DNA from: Echinococcus granulosus
Lineage: Eukaryota > Platyhelminthes > Cestoda > Cyclophyllidea > Taeniidae
Length of the DNA: 39,768 nucleotides
Assembly: GCF_000524195.1 (NCBI RefSeq)
Contig: NW_020170469.1
Span: forward strand, 31,110-70,877
Direction of reading: 5' to 3'
The notes below the pieces were generated by a model, which ran no database searches, was not told where the DNA came from, and worked only from the letters and a program-made list of their open reading frames with translations. Made by a program: the position numbers and the translations under genes. Of the stretch, positions 28,241-39,711 are shown piece by piece; position 1 is the first letter of the stretch; each line of letters opens with the position of its first letter.

Positions 28241-30480
28241 AATTCTCATCAAGGTCAGGTGTTAAAATACTTGCCAGTGATGTCTTATCGCCACATCTTT
28301 CAGGATCATTATGTACTAAATCTAACACCAAACTAGCTTTTGTGGACAGGAACCGTGTAGCTCTTATTTAAGGATGCTGACAAGCAAGAATCACTTCAAT
28401 CCGTCTGGCATAACTTTCGTGTTATAATGAAGGTGGAATCAAGCCCAAGGTAAGCGAATAAAGAGCATAACAAAGTTTGTTGCATCGGCGGAGAGATGTA
28501 TAAAAGAGTAAACGATTGCACGTAAGTTTGAAGTTACACCAACAAAGTACACTGTAAACCACATGCACACTTTTTAGTCTCCTGGTATCATACGATGTGA
28601 CTAGCTTTTTTATACTAAACAATGATTGCTGTCACATATGCGTCGGTTCATATCGCTATTGGCATTCGACAGTTTTGAGCAGCTCAAATTATTCACAATT
28701 CATAAAAAGTGGAAATTTGCGGTTTTTTGGTAAATGCAAATTCATTCTTAAGACTTATGCAGTTTGTGCTTCTTTAAAGAATTTACAGCTACCATTTGCT
28801 ACAGCTACATCAAAAGATGACATCCTACTTAATCTAGACTTTAGCAGGACTATAGTAATATCAGATCAACTTATAATGAAGTCAGACTTAAGGTTTGTCG
28901 AAATACTAAGATAAATGCCTACATCCGCTGAAAAGTAGAACTAATTAGAGTGATTATTCTCATTCTCCAAGGTACAATAATTTATGAAATGCCCTATCTA
29001 TAACCAGTTACCATGTGTAAATCACTTAGATCTGCACTGAAGGAAGATATCAAAACATATCAAAGCCCAAATTCTTTCCACTTGGTAATTAACTAATTTT
29101 CGAATATATGGCTCGGTTGTTAAGAAAGATCCAGATTCTATTACCATTTGCTTCTGAATGTTATGCTCTAGGAATGTACCACCATTTCTAAAACTGTCTT
29201 AAATATCCTTGAGTTGTTAAGCAGCTTGTTCGCTACAAGCGTGTGGATAATGGGCGATGGTGTCTTGATTTGGATCGCCAGATATTTTAGCGTTTCAGAG
29301 AAGTCGCTGGATTTGAATTATCAAAAATACCCAAATTCGTTCAATAAAAGTAATTCAATGGAAGGTAGGGGAAATTGCCTTCGCTCTAAACCTATCCTCG
29401 AGGTGGTCAGGGCAATATGATTCTTTTCGTTCTAACAGGGACTTTTTACCAAGTGTGATATCTCATTGTGTGACTAATGAGGAAGTTCAAAACTATTCTT
29501 ATTATTTCAAATCCTTCCTCATTATTCAGCATTTTCAATTATCTCTATAAACAACTTCTTTGAAAAGCACTAGGTTTAATTATGTGAAGGAAGCCTTTAA
29601 TTTGCACTCACTAGTCTAGAAGTACTTTGGCTTTTCCTTTTATATTTATTTATAAATGTAATCCATGGGTATAAAATCCAAAAATAAAGTATGGCGCAAA
29701 ATACGTGTTGCCAGTGTAGAGAAGGACGTGGAATAGGGTTACTGCCCTTATCAGGAAACCATGCTACTCAGTGGAAGTAGAATAACGGATACTCTCAAGT
29801 GTCCTTAGAATCCGAATGAAGAGTTAAAGGAATAATAAAAGCATTAAAGTTGATTGAGTAGAATTTTGCTTCGGTAAGACATTTGTGTTCAACCCCACCC
29901 TCTGCAACATTCTCTTCCAGTGGCGGACTTAATTGCGTTTGTGATAATATTAGAAATATGTCTCAGTCCGGAATCTGTGCACAATAGCTGTCATGTCAAC
30001 GTCAGAGATTGGATTTAACATTGAAAAACCTAAGCTGAACTGAGATTTTACTTTAAAACTAAAAATATTTGCTTTAAACTTGCATATTTTTCTAATGAGA
30101 TAAATTACAATGCATTAAAATAATATTTCAGTTGGTTATTTTACATATAAACTTATTTTACTACTCAACTCAGCTTTGTTTAAAACTGTCCAGACAATAG
30201 TTCATTCCTGCGGGTCAATGCTTTGTGTGCATGTTCATGTTCTGAATGGTATGTAAATGGTTTTGCGATTAGGAGGAGGGCAAAATAAAACAAGTATTAC
30301 CCTTTTTGTCTATCCATATCGCTCTAGGTAATGATAAATTAAGCCCTTAGATAAATATTTATTGGACAACATATTACAGCCTGTTCTTGCAAGCCAATGG
30401 TTTTTGTTAATTTTCCCCAAATATACGCATTAAATATAAGATGATCTGATCATCTCAAACTAATTTGAATTTGCTAAATT
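28241..30480. other. Stretch without a recognisable gene
   Basis: Frames at 28597-28914 and 29214-29420 have no splice, signal or motif support. The sequence is AT-rich. Confidence 0.4.
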
Positions 30481-30519
30481 AGCATTCAGCATATTAGGCC
30501 ACGATACTTACTAGAAAAT

Positions 30520-30707
30520 TGCCTAAAATTTAACAAAGCTATCCACGGAATCTTTTTAACGAAGCGATGGATGTTGACCGTTAACAAGTGGAACCAATGC
30601 GGACTTAAGGGAAAACTCACTTTTGGTAATGTGGCTTTTGCGAACCATGAAGTAGCATAATACCTTGGTTGCTTATTTATTTCTTCGGGGACCGAAATCT
30701 TCCCCAC
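30520..30707 (-). other. Exon-like segment with two strong donors
   Basis: After GTACAG the minus strand reads KISVPEEINKQPRYYATSWF and reaches a strong donor, CCAAAA|GTGAGTTTTC. The same frame continues to a second strong donor, TCTA|GTAAGTATCG. Protein texture is good but the segment is short and no neighbouring exon was found. Possibly one exon of an unseen gene, possibly chance. Confidence 0.2.
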
Positions 30708-30720
30708 TGTACTTTAGCTA

Positions 30721-32460
30721 AGCGGCATGGACTTAGGGCCATGCTAGTAGCGCGTTAGCCCTTCTGTACGTCGGCAGTGAATATTCTGCCTAGCAGCATA
30801 TATTGCATCGACTTCAGGCAAGACCCAGAGAGATCCAAGTCAAACAGAACAAATAAAACTTTCTGATCTAAATAAAACCACCCACGATAGTACGTTTTCG
30901 GTATAAAGCAACCATTAGCCATATCTACATTTTATGTCTTTCGTAAAATCCCAAAATCTATTTAGAATTTTTAAATTAAGTTTAGCCGTGCCCACGTTCT
31001 TCTCATAATGCCTAGCCCTTTTTAAATAATGAAAACATCAACTGCTGCTGTGCATGACCAAGTTGTATTAAAGGACTTTAAAGAGATTGTTTAGCACTGA
31101 AAAATAATACTATAAACCAACACTGACCAAAAATCAGTGCCCAAGCAACCAGTTTAACTCCAATGGATCATTCTAGTTGAAAGTTTTTGCAAAAACAAAA
31201 AAAGAGTCGATTAGCTAACCTGCTTATTAAATGGCGTTTTTATGAACCTACTGGCGAAGATATCTGTCATCTTGGATGGTATCAAGGCAGAATTACCACA
31301 CATCTGACTCAAAGCATATTTAAAAAGCAAGTAGTAACTAAAATTACCCAGGCTTTGCATTAGCTGTCTAGCTTCATTTTAATCATTTGAAAATAAAAGT
31401 GTTGAAAATATGAGTAGGCTCAGATTTTACTGCACGTGGTTCGCCAAAGGAGAGAAGAAGTAGTCTATCACGAATCCCTGTGATCGTTTTTGTATCATGT
31501 TGCTTTCCAGTAAGCGAACCACTTTTGGATCCTGTGGTTAGATAATGAGAACGAAATGTCTTCAAAAGAGTTCGGTTGCTTGAATGTGCCCCCTCTTTTT
31601 TTTGCTATTGGAGTCGCAGTTAGCTGATGTATTTGCAGACGATCACCGTTGAATGGTGTGCGTCAAATAGTTTGCGCCTCCTCTCGCTCCCGCGCTATTA
31701 TTTTGCAAATAATGCCAACCCCACTTTATCACCCTGTCTTCTTTAACAGTCTCCCTAGTTCTTGATCTATTGCTTTTAAGCAGAAAGTTCAACAATCCAC
31801 AGTGGGAGTGAGACCATTGTTTCTTTAGTGATTTTCACAATTTGTGACTTAGTCCCTGCTTGAAGATTTCTTTGTGTCTAAAGGATGTATTTGTTGAATA
31901 GATTGAAGAACACGTTGAATTCGAGTCAATGTCTGCTATTCATGACATTTTCTTTACTTTCTAATGATTTTTTCCATACCATAAAGACATCTTTGTCACA
32001 GCAAGCCAAGGGATAGACAAGTTTTTTTGCAAATGAATAGCATTAGCTTAACCCATAAATACTGATTATAGTTTTTGGGCATTTATAATTAATATGAAGT
32101 AAAGATAAAGTTTTGGCAGAGGTTAAAAGGAGTCGCAAGCGACCACGCCATTTTTGAATGCTGTAAAACACCAAATAAATTTACTTATTTAAAGGTTCCA
32201 TGTATTTGTGACAGCAGGGAAAGGCGACACTTGCTTTGAATATATCCTGCAATTTGAGGGCCTGCGTTTGCAACAAGTTCTCTGTGAAACTTGGTGATAA
32301 ATTGCTACCCGCACAATTTTATACGATTAAGTGTAATCTGCTTAAACTTAAGACAGACCTTTTTAGTACGGATATTAAAACAGGAATAATTTACTCTTCA
32401 AGCCGAAAAATTCATGCTTAATTATAAATTAGTTAAGATTGTCATTTTACAAATATACTC
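30721..32460. other. Stretch without a recognisable gene
   Basis: Only short unsupported frames (31383-31565, 32236-32421). No RNA gene or repeat stood out. Confidence 0.4.
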
Positions 32461-32489
32461 TAATAGGTTCAGCGTTCACCTCTTCCTCC
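32461..32489 (+). repeat. Short direct repeat, copy A
   Basis: About 29 nt beginning taataggttc and containing gttcacctctt. It recurs with few changes at 32829-32857. Confidence 0.5.
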
Positions 32490-32611
32490 TTAGCCATCAT
32501 GCTCTTAGAACAAATAGACGAGTTTGGGGAGGACATGCTCCAATTGATGGAATATTAAGGGGATACAAATATTGCGGATTAAAGTGTTTGGGCTTGTATT
32601 CTCTTTGTTTG

Positions 32612-32731
32612 TTATGGCCGCCTCTCGTCCAAAAGGCGCATTTAAGCAAACAAGGATTATAGCGCCATATTCAGTCTTAAATATTCTATCCGAAGAATTC
32701 TCTCAAAAATATATAACAAACTTTAGTAAGC
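32612..32731 (+). other. Possible short coding exon
   Basis: ATG GCC GCC in a good context starts a frame that runs to a donor-like TTTA|GTAAGC. Upstream of the ATG the same frame is hydrophobic (VFGLVFSLFV), like a signal peptide, but has no upstream ATG. It could be the 5' part of the gene ending at 34609, but I see no similarity to the signal exon of the paralogue at 39630. Confidence 0.2.
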
Positions 32732-32828
32732 TGTTTACATTTACATTAATTTTAATAATTACCCACGAAAGTCTTTGCTAAAATACTGAATGTGCCTTAT
32801 CACTTAAACAATACTAATTATTTGATTA

Positions 32829-32857
32829 TAATAGGTTCGGCCTTCACCTCTTTCTAC
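32829..32857 (+). repeat. Short direct repeat, copy B
   Basis: Second copy of the repeat at 32461-32489, about 370 nt downstream, roughly 25 of 29 positions alike. Confidence 0.5.
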
Positions 32858-34330
32858 TTGATCTTTATTATTATTCTTCTCTTATAAACCGAGCAAAATG
32901 GTCGGGGTTGTGCTCGTTCATAGTACAATCCTCCCTTGAGGATGGATAACCGTTCCCTTGCAAGATTTTGCTTCACTGAACGTTTCTCGCCTAGCAGGTG
33001 CATTCAGTCAACCGTGTATAGCACATCCCCCTCTTTACTAGCAAAGAACTGGTGAGTCCGTGGTAGTTAGTCTTAGTAATACCATCGGCGTTGATATTCC
33101 TTCTTCCATTAGTTGCAGAGACAAATCGCCAGTTGAAATCTAATAATCGCAATCAAAGCACAGATATACGCATTCACAAAGACCCAAATATCAAGGCAAA
33201 GGTTTAGCGAAGCAAAGTGCAAAGGGCTTGCTACATTTCTTTGATTCACTCAAAGTGATCTCGTGTTGTCATGGAGCTATAGTTCTGATGAATAATATGC
33301 AAATGGCAAGACATTGTAGGAGTAATAATCGTCAATTTGTTGAGCTATTTAAGAATTTCTGAGGCACAAAACGTGTCGGAGGGGCGATGCCATCACAAAT
33401 GACACTCGTCTGCAACTAGTAGGATAACGCAGTAAAAGTGTGCAGTATGTGTATATTTCAAAACTAGAACCATAACATCAGCAGACAAAGTGATAACTGA
33501 ATCAAATAACTTTACAGGAAAAATCCAAAATTATTTGCGTTTGATTCGCTATCCTAATAGGAGTTAAAGAATGATCGTGTTCGTTCATCACAAGAGCCAT
33601 ATTCTATTCAAATAACCCTGCGGTTACTTTGACACATTAGATTACTAAGTGATGCGTTGATAATTATGAGGACACTTTGCGCCATAACCCGTAACCTTGG
33701 TTAGGGCCTGATTTTCGCCAACGGTGTTTAAGCATGGAAATTGGATGTACATGCTTGAATATGTGCTGTCAGGTAATCTCCTCTAATAATTTTTCACACA
33801 CTTTTGGATGTGCAGCCCAATATTAAACCCGAAAGCAAAAAATTCTGTTGACGTATAATTTTGAGCCCGAAATGACCACTGGTGGAAGGCTAAAATTGTT
33901 GCGAATTTAGCAGCCACAAACAGGACAGCTGAATAGATGGTTTTTAAGACATTACAAAATTATCGCCAAAAAATGGAATATTTTCTGGGCAAACTGTAAA
34001 CGCGTTTCATTCTGAAGTTCATTTTTTACTCTACCTTTTACAATCTTGGTCATTTCATATTCAACAATGTTTAAAATTATTATGAATTACCATTATTTAG
34101 AATTATTATTATTAAAAATGTGAATGGCGATGTCAAAATGGCTGTTGGGTCAATAATTATACATTGAGAAAGAAGTGTCTAAGATTATGGTAATTTACAG
34201 TTATTTCTTGAAGGAAAGATCTATTTCTAGGTGAGGAAAACTGGCGGAATACCAGTCTGCAATGAGCAGAAGTATGTGCTTGCATTGCTGAGCTGTGGCA
34301 AAGAGTATCAAATGTAAGATTCAATTTAAG
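32858..34330. other. Stretch without a recognisable gene
   Basis: If the exon at 34379-34609 is expressed, its upstream exons should lie here. I searched for the family's second exon (ATCGAGTCCATCATTGAC-like start and the Cys pattern) and found no convincing match. Confidence 0.35.
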
Positions 34331-34378
34331 CAGTGACAGGGAAATTAAAAACTTATGACATTGAATTCCACATTTCAG

Positions 34379-34609
34379 CTCGTGGACAAAGTGATGATTG
34401 GGCGAAAGAAGCTGGATATATCTGTGCTAGTTACAAAAGCCGTGCGTCCTGATGTCAAAGTGGAATTATCAGCGCCGGTTTTCGATAAGACATATGTCAA
34501 AAAGCGGTTCTTTACTCTTCCAACCGATCTACTTAGGAGTAAAATAATTAGTCAAGCCAAGAAAATGGTTGAAAGTGAACTTCGAGCCTTCGTATCCATC
34601 CTCGGCTGA
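34379..34609 (+). CDS. Intact last exon of a secreted-protein paralogue
   Basis: Acceptor TTCCACATTTCAG, phase 0, then 76 codons and TGA. It aligns along its length with the last exon of the 39 kb gene: KLDIS.LV.KA, P.VK.ELSAPVFD, then I.SQA...ESEL.AFVS.LG. The Tyr/Trp-rich middle of the paralogue is replaced by VKKRFFTLP. The exon is open, keeps its acceptor and has two poly(A) signals, so it could be part of a live gene, but no first or second exon was recognised upstream. It may be an orphan exon left by rearrangement. Function unknown. Confidence 0.55.
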   Translation, partial: LVDKVMIGRKKLDISVLVTKAVRPDVKVELSAPVFDKTYVKKRFFTLPTDLLRSKIISQAKKMVESELRAFVSILG

Positions 34610-34700
34610 AACATCGCACTTCAACAACGCCTACAACCCAGACGGCTTCCACCAGTTGCCTTTGTGCATCGCGTGTTGTTTGAAATAGTGAAATTTCATG

Positions 34701-34706
34701 AATAAA
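34701..34706 (+). terminator. AATAAA poly(A) signal
   Basis: 92 nt after the TGA of the plus-strand last exon; a second AATAAA follows at 34723-34728. Confidence 0.5.
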
Positions 34707-34950
34707 GCGTCTTTCTCGGTGAAATAAATAAGTGGTACTTTTACGGTTGGAGCCACGCACAGAGAAACTGAAACACGGTTTCCCTCCAGAAGAACTGAAT
34801 TCTCGTTATTTTTTTACTGATGCTTCCATGGCACAGCACACAGTGATCCTACTAGTATCTCAATCTTGGAGTTTTTGGAATCAAACGAGCAAACCTTGAG
34901 CTTTAAAATAGGTCCATGGAAGGGACATTGTTAGGTATTTATACTGTGGT

Positions 34951-36009
34951 AAAATTACCACTGTGAAGGAACGACTGAAAGTAAAACCAACAGGTTGAAG
35001 ACTGTAGCATGGATGGAAACCCGCACTTAACTTCCACATCATGAACCCATGGCAGGCAGCTGGATAGCAGTCACTCCTTGCCTAGAAGCAGCCACAGCTA
35101 GCGCTGTCTACCTTATGAAGGTCAGGACTGGGAATGAATGAATTCGGAGTTGGGAGTCTGCCTCTCAGAATGCAGCGGATTAAGGCTGAGGGTGGTCAGT
35201 CCTGTGTACCAAGGCAACGAATCGGAACGGAGAGACCGAGACCCGACCTTGATAACGTTACCCGACATTTTAAAAGGGGTAATCATTGATTCGCTACCAC
35301 GTTTGCCGTCAATGTGTGGAAAATGCGACCACTTCCAAAAACCGAACCCTTCAACACCGAATAAAAAAAGGAGAACGTATGTAGGAAGTGAAGTTGCCAA
35401 GTGCATAAGAGAAATAGATCAGCATTTCTAGTTGGTTCGTCAAAGTGGTGGACAGCCTCCGAGCGCTCAATAGGATGGCGATACACTTGATGATGATAGG
35501 GGGGAGGTGTCATGATGGGGCGCGGGAGCCCTGCGATCGAAAGCGTGTGGCGGCGGTGGTGGTGGCGCTTACTGCAGCTGCATGCGATCAGGAGCGGACA
35601 CGCTGGTACCTGAGGTGGATCCGGTGAGATTAGCTTACGATGCAGCTAGGTGTGGACAACGACATACCACAACCCATGGTGGAGCCTATTCCCAGTGGCA
35701 AATATTACCATCATCCCATTTACCTCATCGGTTTGACAATAAAAGGCACAGTTGCTGCACTCCTGATTTTGATTCACTGTTCAATATCTACCTACAGAAC
35801 TGCGACGGTATTTCGTCAAAGAGACGACATTAAAATGAAAGCAATACTTTGGATAAGTAATCCCCGCGAGCAAATTCAAGAGATTGGAAGACTTCGATAA
35901 CTATGAATGAATAGCCTTTAAAAAGTGAGTTATGATGTCCCAAGGAAAACTTATTTAGAGGAGCCAGTTCATCGTAGACATTCTGAAGTTGATTTGCCTG
36001 TTCACCTGA
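34951..36009. other. Spacer between duplicated segments, partly GC-rich
   Basis: Contains a GC-rich patch (about 35440-35650) with ggcggtggtggtggcg-type text and overlapping frames on both strands. No motif is readable. The composition differs from the surroundings, which suggests an inserted element. Confidence 0.35.
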
Positions 36010-36680
36010 CAGTTTATTCCAACGGCCATACACTTTTACATTTAAGATTGCGAAGAAAGTAAAAATTCTGACGACGAAGCTGGATATTTCTATGCAAATA
36101 AAAAAGCCATGCGTCCCCCAGTTAAAGTGGAAATGTGCGCTTGGTCTTCGGCGGTGCATATGTCTATGCTTGGTGGTCAAATGGATTTTCGTACCAGATG
36201 CAATAATAAGTCAAGCCAGAACAATGATTGAAGGCGGAATCCTGGCCTTTGTATCCGCCCTCGTGTGCAGCATCTCATGTGCATTCTATCATTCACTCTC
36301 TCCCCCGACTTCAGTTTATTCCATCTTTACTTCCAGTCCTACCCGTCTTTACCGCAATCACTGTGCACCACTTAGTGTAAATAAGTGAGCCACTGCATTC
36401 CTACTTCAGTGACGTCTGCAGCTTAAATAGCCTCCTCCTGTTGACTTGTAGATTACGTGCTGTTGTAGGTGGTGCAATCGTACGATTGTAGAGACTTACT
36501 GGGTGGAATAGATTATTGAGACGTCTATGATGCGGTTGTGCCTAGTGAATCTGGAAAACTGTCTCCCTCCAGTTGTGCTGATACCCTGCCACAGCACACG
36601 CTGACTCTGCTACTCAGGAGACTTTAACATTCAACCGAGCAAACTTTGCCCTCTAAAATAGCTGCAACAAAGGGGAACAG
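36010..36680 (+). repeat. Segmental duplication, copy 2
   Basis: Partner of 34340-34950, with the decayed last exon near its start. The sequence between the copies (35100-35900) differs and is partly GC-rich, as if inserted. Confidence 0.6.
36047..36265 (+). pseudogene. Frameshifted last exon of a secreted-protein paralogue
   Basis: An acceptor-like CATTTAAG precedes ATTGCGAAGAAA, matching the 39 kb gene's third exon start. Similarity (KLDIS.Q.KKAM.P.VKVE) runs to about 36130. A one-base loss then moves the YVYAWWS homology into another frame, about 15 nt are missing after it, and the end (SQAR..I.GGILAFVSAL) lacks the stop. Dead copy. Confidence 0.7.
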
Positions 36681-37364
36681 ATTAACTGTGCGTGTTAATT
36701 TAATATGAGGATCTTATAATCGTTTCAAAGGTGAATTACGCACTGGTCTGGTAGTATGGTTTGTGGTGTATTTCTAGGCAAACTGCTGCCTTAGATATGG
36801 GGAGAATTGACAAAACACTGGAGGGGATTGCGTGAGCAAACTGCTTCGCTACCCACATGGAGAACAAAGACGGAGACTAAGGAGCCTTGCTTGTCAAATG
36901 CACGGATAAAATATATATTATTCCACTACACAGCTCTCCACTCTATGCGTCACCCTCGACACTCCCTGCAGTACCCTTTTGAGTCGGCTACGGGGAGGTA
37001 GTCCGTGCTTCACAATCTGCCACAAGCTAGGCAAAAAGATCCTTCTCTGTGTGTAACAATAGGAGGTAATGCTTCGAATATAAATGTGCCAGAATTTTTT
37101 GTTATCTTTTATTTAAAATAAATTGCATGAAAATAATTAAAAGGAGACAAATTATGGAGGCTTTACAAGTGATTGGTTTATTGCGATTTCTAAAAAGTAG
37201 GGCAAATCCTTATTGTTAACCTTTGTACTTAGCGTGTATTTTGAGTGCAACAATTCAATTGTAGAAAATGAGAAGAAATTGAAGAAGGATGCGCATCCAA
37301 TCAAATCACCAGAGCAATTGACCTGCCTTAGCATAAGGAGAGATTCTTAACTTAAATTGTGAGT
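36681..37364. other. Stretch without a recognisable gene
   Basis: I looked here for the missing third exon of the minus-strand pseudogene that follows and did not find it. Confidence 0.4.
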
Positions 37365-37560
37365 TACCTCTGCTTTGAGTAGGGTCTCGGAAAATAGAAA
37401 GAAGCACAGAATTGTTCAACCTTTGTAGCTGAGTGTTCTGGTGTACCTTTTAGGGTACTATCAATGATGAACTCGATGGAGATGCTTCACTCACCTTACG
37501 CCAGAGGGGAGACCGAAACAAGCGACACCAGAAGCAATGTACCATTGAAATGAAAGATCA
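37365..37560 (-). pseudogene. Decayed 5' half of a secreted-protein paralogue
   Basis: Aligns base for base with the signal-peptide exon of the 39 kb gene, but has no ATG at the start position and a TAA at the exon end. The 39-nt intron is reduced to about 10 nt, and the second exon (CATCGAGTTCATCATTGA start) has lost frame and length. No third exon. The upstream flank to about 37700 also matches the live promoter, with CCAAT kept (37637-37641) and the TATA box mutated to TCTAAGA. Confidence 0.75.
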
Positions 37561-37700
37561 ACTTTCCAGATACGTGGAGTTCTGCTTTGCTGCTTTAGTC
37601 ACCATTCTTAGACCCTGTACCATAAGGCTGAAGCTCATTGGTGAGAAGTGGTTACACCAGAAGGTCACCATGGGAGGCTCAAAAGTCATCTTAGATGGCA

Positions 37701-38779
37701 TTATCATCACGCGTGTCAGCTTGTCGCCATGACACTTTAAGGGTAATGTGTATAGTAGTGTGTGCAAGTAACTTTGTGAATGACCCTCGTCTAACACTGT
37801 GTAAAAGAAGACATAAAATTGCCATAATAAATGAGGTAGAAGTGAACTTAAGGATTAGGCTTTGGTGGTTAAAGTTGACGCCACTGAGATGTTTGTCGGG
37901 TGTTGACATGCGGTAGAAGTAGCCGCAACTACTTGTTGTGTGCTTGGGTCTTCTGAGAGAGAGAACTTCACCCTTAGTACGATAGCGATATGCGAACTCG
38001 TGTAGAGACCGGCTTAGCGAGAATTTATGCAACCGTCTACCGAAGTCATAACTGTGTCTCATTTCCATCGATACCAACCTTTGTACGGCCTAATATTGGC
38101 ATTAAATATCTCAGCTGATAAACCAAGTGCCACAAAATTGGTACTAACTTCAACAATAAGTGAGAATACTTTTGTTATGGAATTAACTCTGCTTATTTAA
38201 TGCTGTAGTTTGAGGGCTGTCAGTGGTCTCTATTCCTATCTCGTGGGTGATTTTAAAGCATGGACTATCTCGTAGTAGTTGGAGCAAAAGGTATGCTTTG
38301 ATTTGTGTCTACAAGCCTTTGCTTATGCAATTTTTCTCCAGCACCTTGCCGATTCCCTCACATTTGGGTCAGTGTTTGGCTTACAATGGTGTGCTACAGA
38401 AACACACGGCAAGTGACGCCACTGAGTTGGTGTTATTATTACTTTTAAGACTGTTAAAAGGATCGTTGTGGCATGGAAGCATATTCATATCTTTACCATT
38501 GATTAAATCCACCAGGATTGACGCAGTCCTTCAGCTTCTCCATGCACCACCCGAACCGTGGAAGTAATAATAATCCATTTACTTGAAAGGCTCTTTTTTG
38601 AGCAATTGGAAAACTTCCAACAAAAGATGATGCAGGGACGGTACTGGTTGAAGACGGTTGGGTGGAGGGGGTTACTGTGGAGGGAATGCAGTGGTACACT
38701 GCTTCATATTCACCGATACACAGTGATTGCGTCAAATGGAGGTCGAGGCGAGACAGTGGTGAAAGGCACATAAAATGCT
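37701..38779. other. Spacer without a recognisable gene
   Basis: 3' flank of the live secreted-protein gene. Frames at 37691-38077 and 38223-38567 have no motif or splice support. Confidence 0.4.
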
Positions 38780-39630
38780 TTAGCCAAGGGCTGATATGAA
38801 GGCTTGAAGCTCACTTGCAATCCTCGTTTCGGCTTGACTGATTATTGTCCCTTTGAATGGTCCAGCTGGTACGGGCAATCCAAATGACCACCATGCATAG
38901 GCATATGCATCATCAAAGACCGGTGCCGACAACTCCAGTTTAACCTCAGGATAGATGGCTTTTTTCACTTGCACAGAAATAACCAGCTTTACCTTCCCGA
39001 TTTCCAATTTATTTGCAATCTAAAATGCGAAAAAACAATGGTTATCAAAATAAAATGTTAGTTGAATCACAAAATCGGCTTTGAAATATCTATAACAGAA
39101 GATTTAAATGGCCTTCAAGAAGGTGTGGCAAAATGACTGTTAAGCTTTCATCCAAAGAAATATGGGGCTGTAAATCTCCCACAATTTATGTATTTAAATG
39201 TCTCAATAGTAAAATTGTGATATATAACTGCAAACTACAATGTGCTGGTGGAGAGAAAAAGGAAGCGGATGTAATTAATGTAATAAAGTATATTGTGCAG
39301 AAAACTCACTGAAGTGGGAGGAGTTAATACCAAGTGGGTTGCATTGATGCAAGTGCTGAGGGTATAGGTGATGTCCCCATTGAACAGAGTCTCGTAAAAT
39401 GAAAGAGGACAGGAGCGAACGAGACTTCCAACAGATTCCAATTGGAATTTCTTAGCATTTGTAGCCAAGTATTCTGGTGCATCCTTCATGATGCTGTCAA
39501 TGATGGACTCGATGGTGGAGCCTGCACAGTCGTGTCAACAGGAGGAGATGTGTAACTCACCGTGACCGAGAATGGAGACTGGTAGGAGCGTCAGAAGGAA
39601 TAGTATACCATAGAACTGCAAAAACTGCAT
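38780..39630 (-). CDS. Small predicted secreted protein, 3 exons, 173 aa
   Basis: Join 39630-39561, 39521-39310, 39019-38780 (522 nt including TAA). Exon 1 encodes a signal peptide (MQFLQFYGILFLLTLLPV, then SILG). Intron 1 is 39 nt (GTGAGT...GTGCAG), phase 1; intron 2 is 290 nt, phase 0, acceptor CGCATTTTAG. The mature part starts with an amphipathic helix-like stretch (STIESIIDSIMKDA). It has Cys in VRSCPLS and LSTCINA with a sequon at NAT, long alternating strand-like stretches (KLVISVQV, VKLELSAPVFD), a Tyr/Trp-rich middle (AYAYAWWSFG) and a helix-like end (SQAETRIASELQAFI). Helix, long strands, helix recalls lipid-binding TULIP-type folds, but that is only a fold impression. No family recognised. 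TATA and CCAAT boxes precede it. Confidence 0.85.
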
Positions 39631-39671
39631 GCCAAAGCGGTGGAGTTCTGCTTTGCTTCAATGACCTTAGC

Positions 39672-39678
39672 CTTTATA
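39672..39678 (-). promoter_or_regulatory. TATA box (TATAAAG)
   Basis: 42 nt upstream of the ATG at 39630, which implies a very short 5' leader. The matching position in the decayed copy near 37600 is mutated. Confidence 0.65.
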
Positions 39679-39706
39679 TGCCCTTTTTGGCATGAGGCTG
39701 AAGTTA

Positions 39707-39711
39707 ATTGG
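39707..39711 (-). promoter_or_regulatory. CCAAT box
   Basis: CCAAT about 30 nt upstream of the TATA box and conserved in the decayed copy at 37637-37641. Confidence 0.5.

Larger units (their letters stand above)
34340..34950 (+). repeat. Segmental duplication, copy 1
   Basis: The last exon plus about 340 nt downstream matches 36010-36680 in the same orientation. Shared downstream blocks include tccctccag, cacagcacac and gagcaaac.ttg...ctctaaaatag-like text. The duplication therefore covers more than the exon. Confidence 0.6.

Noticed and set aside
38780..39630. Identity as cestode antigen B or another known diagnostic antigen
   Set aside because: The signal-exon layout is similar, but length, exon number and mature sequence pattern do not fit.
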